Assembly: GCA_017429695.1 (NCBI GenBank)
Contig: JAFROK010000005.1
Coordinates: 32,033-96,032, forward strand
Length of the DNA: 64,000 nt
Source: Clostridia bacterium
GTDB taxonomy: Bacteria; Bacillota; Clostridia; Christensenellales; Aristaeellaceae
Direction of reading: 5' to 3'
How positions within the stretch are numbered: position 1 is the first letter of the stretch; each line of letters starts with the position of its first letter. A program made the translations under genes and the position numbers. The notes below the pieces were generated by a model that saw only the letters and a list, made by a program, of their open reading frames with translations, searched no databases and was not told the DNA's origin. Positions 61,104 through 64,000 of this stretch are shown here, piece by piece.

Positions 61104-62387
61104 TCAGGCCGCCTTCGGCTCCGCTCTCCGGATATCCTTCAGCACCTTTGTCGGATCATAGGGTGTACCGTTCTTCACCATTCCGAAGCACACCCGAATC
61201 AGTTTGGCTGCCACCGCCATCAAAGATTGTTTCTTCTTCAGCGGATTCTTCTCCCTGGTTGTGAAGTAATCATGGATCGATTTGAATTCCTTGTTGCTTC
61301 TGACCAGGACAAGCGCAGCCTGGAACAGGATCTTCCTCAGCCGGTTGCGTCCTCTGCGGCTGATTTCTGACTGCCCTTTGTGTTTGCCAGATTCATTCAC
61401 TACAATGGCTAATCCGGCCAGCTTCTGAATCTGCCTGGGATCGTCGAACCGGCGGATATCTCCAATCTCGGAGATCATTCCGGCTGCCGTGATCAATCCG
61501 ATTCCAGGGATCTTCATGAGTTCGTTCACTTCCGGGATATCGGCAGTCACAATTCCAATCATGATGTCAGCCTCATTGAGCTGCTTCTTAATATACTCGT
61601 ATTCTTCGAGTAACTGCCAAAGCTGCATCCTGACAGCGCGTCCCGCATCCGGCGGACAAATGCTCCTTTGGGCTGCTTCAAACAGGGTCTTTGCCCTCTT
61701 AAGCCCAGCCGCTCTCAGCTTGTTAGCCCGCCAGATCTGGAGTATGCCGCCCATTCCGAGACTGACTATGTCCTGGGGCAGCGGTGCTTGTTTCAGGATC
61801 GTCATCCCCGTTATTGCCGCCACGCTGCCGTAGACTGTCCGATACTCCGGGAAGTAAAGATCAAACCAGCGCCGGATTCTGTTTTTTGCTCTGGTTTCCG
61901 CTTCTACAATCTCGCATCTGCGATTGTAGGCGGCTCTGAGCTCCGCATATACGCCCTTCGGCCTATACGGAATACAGTACCGGCCCTCAATAACCAGCTT
62001 CGCGATGACTCGGGGATCCTTCCGGTCGTCTTTCCGCTGGGTATTGTCATCCATTTCCTTACTGTGTTTCACATGCTGCGGCGCTACTGTGACCACGGTC
62101 ATCTGCTTGCCCTGGCAGTAGTCCGCAAAGTTAAACCAGTAATGTCCTGTGGGCTCCACGCCAACGACGATCTTTTTCTCTGCCAGTGGCACTGTCAGCT
62201 TAGTCACCATTTCCTCGAAGGATTTGAATCCCTCCAGGGTGTTCGGAAAGCAGAACGCTTTCCTGGTGATCTCGATCCCGTTGCCTTTGAAAGCCCGTGC
62301 GTAGTTCTTTTCGCTTCCGATGTCAACTCCTACTACGATTGTCCCTTCGGTTGCTTGCCTGATCTTGTCGTTCTGAGTATAATGCAT
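61104..62387 (-). mobile_element. IS110-family transposase (DEDD recombinase)
   Basis: 427 residues. The N-terminal DEDD/RuvC-like domain starts VVGVDIGSEKNYARAFKGNG and continues VVGVEPTGHYWFNFADYC and RKDDRKDPRVIAKL, giving the D-E-D-D residues. The C-terminal Transposase_20 domain has IPGIGLITAAGMISEIGDI, LAGLAIVVNESG and the catalytic-serine region SEISRRGRNRLRKILFQAA. Full length, no frameshift, so it may be active. Such elements insert without terminal inverted repeats or target duplication. The long downstream flank suggests the IS1111-like subgroup. Confidence 0.9.
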
Positions 62388-62502
62388 CTTGTACCCCTCC
62401 TGTAGTTTAGTTTCAGCCTGTGCTTACTTAATTAGGCGTTCTATTCTACTGTGGGGTACTTTCCTTTGGCAATCTGGCCTGCTTCTCAGCGGTCACTTTG
62501 AA

Positions 62503-62625
62503 TCATACAGGAAGCTCTATTAGACTGTTATTCTTCAGAACCGACAAATCCAAAGTATCAGCTAAAGCAAAGCACGAGGTAAACATTATAACGACCCCAA
62601 CGAATAATGCGATACAACGCTTCAC
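62503..62625 (-). pseudogene. Signal-peptide-bearing N-terminal fragment of a small secreted protein
   Basis: GAGGAGG precedes a GTG start at 62625. The 40-residue product KRCIALFVGVVIMFTSCFALA then DTLDLSVLKNNSLIELPV has a clear signal peptide, but only about 20 mature residues before the stop at 62503. It begins 30 bp after the upstream secreted-protein gene, and the IS110 transposase lies 115 bp further on. This suggests that the IS insertion cut off the rest of the gene. A naturally short secreted peptide is the alternative. Confidence 0.55.
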
Positions 62626-62654
62626 TAAATCTCCTCCTCGTATCATCAATTACT

Positions 62655-63212
62655 TCACTGCTGAATATGGCAACGAGACAACACAAGATACTGACCAAAC
62701 TGAACTGTCACCCATGTTCCATTTTTGAAATTATCATTAGCAACAATGTCCGTCTGTCTGCTACTGTTGTATATACAATAATACCCTGGGAGACTTCCAG
62801 TAACGACAAGCTTGTACTCCCCGGGCAATATGTCATAACCAACCTTCAGCATTGTTCCATCATTTTCGGTTTTGATAGAATACTCTTTATAAAAATCGTC
62901 TGCAAGAATCGCCATGCACCTTGATAGTTCCAAATAGTCTCCATCATAAACGGTTATAATCGAGTTCGTTGCAAAATTGTCGTTTGCTACAATGTCCCGT
63001 CCGTTTGCATCTGTGCTGATCGAAAAATAAGCAGGTAAAGAGGATGTACACAAAAGGACATACTCACCGGCATCAAAATCTCTCCCGACTTTGTACCCGC
63101 CTTCATCGTATATTTTCATTCCTTCAAATGGGTTGCTTTCACTGGCTAATGCGAGGGTAGCCGAAAAAAGCATGGTCATAACGATGATCAGGCTTAAAAA
63201 AGCCTTTTTCAC
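62655..63212 (-). CDS. Secreted protein with two DIVANDNF repeats
   Basis: 185 residues. A signal peptide (KKAFLSLIIVMTMLFSATLA, cleavage near LAS) is followed by two about 65-residue repeats, each running YKVGRDFDAGEY / LKVGYDILPGEY, then a Leu-Pro turn, DIVANDNF, and LELSRC / LVLSRC. The repeats look like small beta-sandwich units. No family name is recognised. GGAGGAACGTG precedes the ATG, and a consensus promoter lies about 70 bp upstream between the gene and the group II intron end. Confidence 0.72.
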   Translation of the reverse strand: MKKAFLSLIIVMTMLFSATLALASESNPFEGMKIYDEGGYKVGRDFDAGEYVLLCTSSLPAYFSISTDANGRDIVANDNFATNSIITVYDGDYLELSRCMAILADDFYKEYSIKTENDGTMLKVGYDILPGEYKLVVTGSLPGYYCIYNSSRQTDIVANDNFKNGTWVTVQFGQYLVLSRCHIQQ

Positions 63213-63278
63213 TTTTTCACGTTCCTCCTTTCCATCGAATTAGCTCATCAGGAGAGCAGGCCCATACATCTAGCGAAC

Positions 63279-63307
63279 ATTTTACCATTTTTTTCGTCCC
63301 TTGTAAA
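63279..63307 (-). promoter_or_regulatory. Promoter of the DIVANDNF protein gene
   Basis: Minus strand: TTTACA (63302-63307), 17-bp spacer, TAAAAT (63279-63284). It lies just outside the group II intron end. Confidence 0.65.
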
Positions 63308-63363
63308 CCCTTGATTGGTAACGATTCCGGTAACCTATGCACAGTCGTGCCAAGGTCCCAAAA

Positions 63364-64000
63364 ATAGGGTAGAGGGAGGGCGTTAGCCCTCGCCCCTCCC
63401 GTTGCACCGTACGTACCGGTCAGGTATACGGCGCTACATCGTAGCATGTTTTCAAGTATTTCTCAGGTAATAAGCAAGAGGATCGATCAAACCCGGTCGG
63501 TTCTCTTTCTTATTGGGCATGGAAAGTACTTTCTGGCTTAGCAGGTAGTTGACCACATTCATACCGCATCTGCGGTACAATCCCAGTCTGGAGTTGGCCA
63601 CTTTGTAAATGTCCACGTCCGACATGTTGCAGTCAAAGGCAACGTTCAGCTTCATCAGGTTCTTGTAAACCGTCTTCGGCTTCTTCCACTGTTTGAGTAT
63701 TACTACTCGCACTTTGTGCCGCAGCCATGGACTGAAATCATTCTTCAGCCACATCTTCATGCTGCCGATCCGGAAATAGTTTATCCATCCCCGCAGCACT
63801 TGATTCAGCTTAGTAAATGTATAGCCCAGTGGCAGCGCTGCTGCCCGTTTCCTGCACAGGATTTCCTTTACCTTCTTGCACAGCTTGGCCTTGCGGTCAT
63901 CTGCCGGCCTTGCCATCCATCCGTCTTTCGACTTCCAGAATGTAAAGCCAAGAAAGGTACTTCCTGTCGGCCTGACGACCTTCGTTTTGGTTGCGCTCAC
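63364..64000 (-). mobile_element. Group II intron, 3' part (domains IV-VI; continues beyond window)
   Basis: Minus strand: the maturase ORF is followed by domain V, GCGCCGTA/TACGGTGC with a CG bulge, TACC/GGTA and a short loop (63404-63434). A GC-rich domain VI (63365-63403) ends CTCTACCCTAT at 63364, which resembles intron 3' ends. The intron start lies outside the window. The sequence next to the 3' end (TTTTGGGACC...) is the downstream exon. Confidence 0.8.
63452..64000 (-). CDS. ltrA: Group II intron reverse transcriptase/maturase, C-terminal part (partial at window edge)
   Basis: 182 residues are visible, with the start beyond the right edge. FLGFTFWKSKDGW ends the RT palm. LNQVLRGWINYFRIGSMKMWLKND is the maturase (GIIM/X) domain core, followed by a basic thumb region and the usual C-terminus GLIDPLAYYLRNT. 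It splices its host intron and copies it into new sites. The YADD catalytic motif lies outside the window, so activity cannot be judged. The first Met-like codon at 64000 is not the true start. Confidence 0.88.
   Translation of the reverse strand: MSATKTKVVRPTGSTFLGFTFWKSKDGWMARPADDRKAKLCKKVKEILCRKRAAALPLGYTFTKLNQVLRGWINYFRIGSMKMWLKNDFSPWLRHKVRVVILKQWKKPKTVYKNLMKLNVAFDCNMSDVDIYKVANSRLGLYRRCGMNVVNYLLSQKVLSMPNKKENRPGLIDPLAYYLRNT

Noticed and set aside
63217-63447. 76-codon minus-strand frame over intron domains V and VI
   Set aside because: It covers catalytic intron RNA and promoter sequence, so it is not coding.

Overview
The window looks like a chromosomal segment from a Clostridia-type Firmicute, probably a gut or rumen lineage. 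The main evidence is the gene content: T-box control, DUF4317, DUF554, C_GCAxxG_C_C, TldD/PmbA, FCD-type GntR and strong GGAGG ribosome-binding sites. Most of the window is GC-rich. About 46.6-57 kb and the right-hand end are visibly more AT-rich and hold gene fragments, an IS110-family element and a group II intron end, so they read as accessory DNA. No tRNA, rRNA or CRISPR array was seen.

Layout. 0-6 kb: the 3' end of dnaE, then an ABC ATPase, a permease fused to a GldG-like auxiliary domain, and a DUF4340 protein. 6-9.5 kb (minus): a ribosomal operon rpsM-rpsK-rpsD-rpoA-rplQ with its own promoter and a long structured leader, without rpmJ or infA directly upstream. 9.5-14 kb (minus): fumC-alaX-orf79-cca, then secG. 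14-23 kb: a GntR regulator, the NAD(P)HX repair enzyme, a secreted seven-repeat protein, tadA and tldD/pmbA. 23-27.8 kb: a T-box riboswitch upstream of an XRE-cupin-acyl-CoA-synthetase fusion, a TIM-barrel isomerase and an HExxH protein. 27.8-30.4 kb: metY-cysK behind a leader that encodes a Met/Cys-rich peptide followed by mutually exclusive hairpins and a terminator. 30.4-36.8 kb: a small kinase-fold protein, an M15 peptidase, a P-loop kinase, a branching enzyme, a K+ channel and a membrane protein.

37-46.6 kb is the most system-like region. It contains an MscS channel, a divergent adenylate-forming ligase fused to a degenerate RsbW-like ATPase domain, a condensation-fold acyltransferase, a LytS-like kinase with an overlapping response regulator, a secreted S41 peptidase and a membrane protein. 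Three of its promoters carry the same 16-bp GTTAC-type dyad exactly 11 bp before the -10 box, which suggests one regulon.

46.6-57.1 kb: msrA, flavodoxin, DUF554, pheA with a leader terminator, metallophosphoesterase, SDR, a MATE transporter behind a MerR-type 19-bp-spacer promoter, a group of truncated genes (azlD, SDR, old yellow enzyme) and DUF4317. 57-64 kb: a secreted GH106-like glycosidase, an IS110-family transposase with a long non-coding flank, small secreted proteins, and the 3' end of a group II intron with its maturase.

A further theme is a family of degenerate 7-bp tandem repeats in many intergenic gaps. A related repeat tract also lies inside the DUF4340 gene. All assignments come from reading the sequence; no database search was run.
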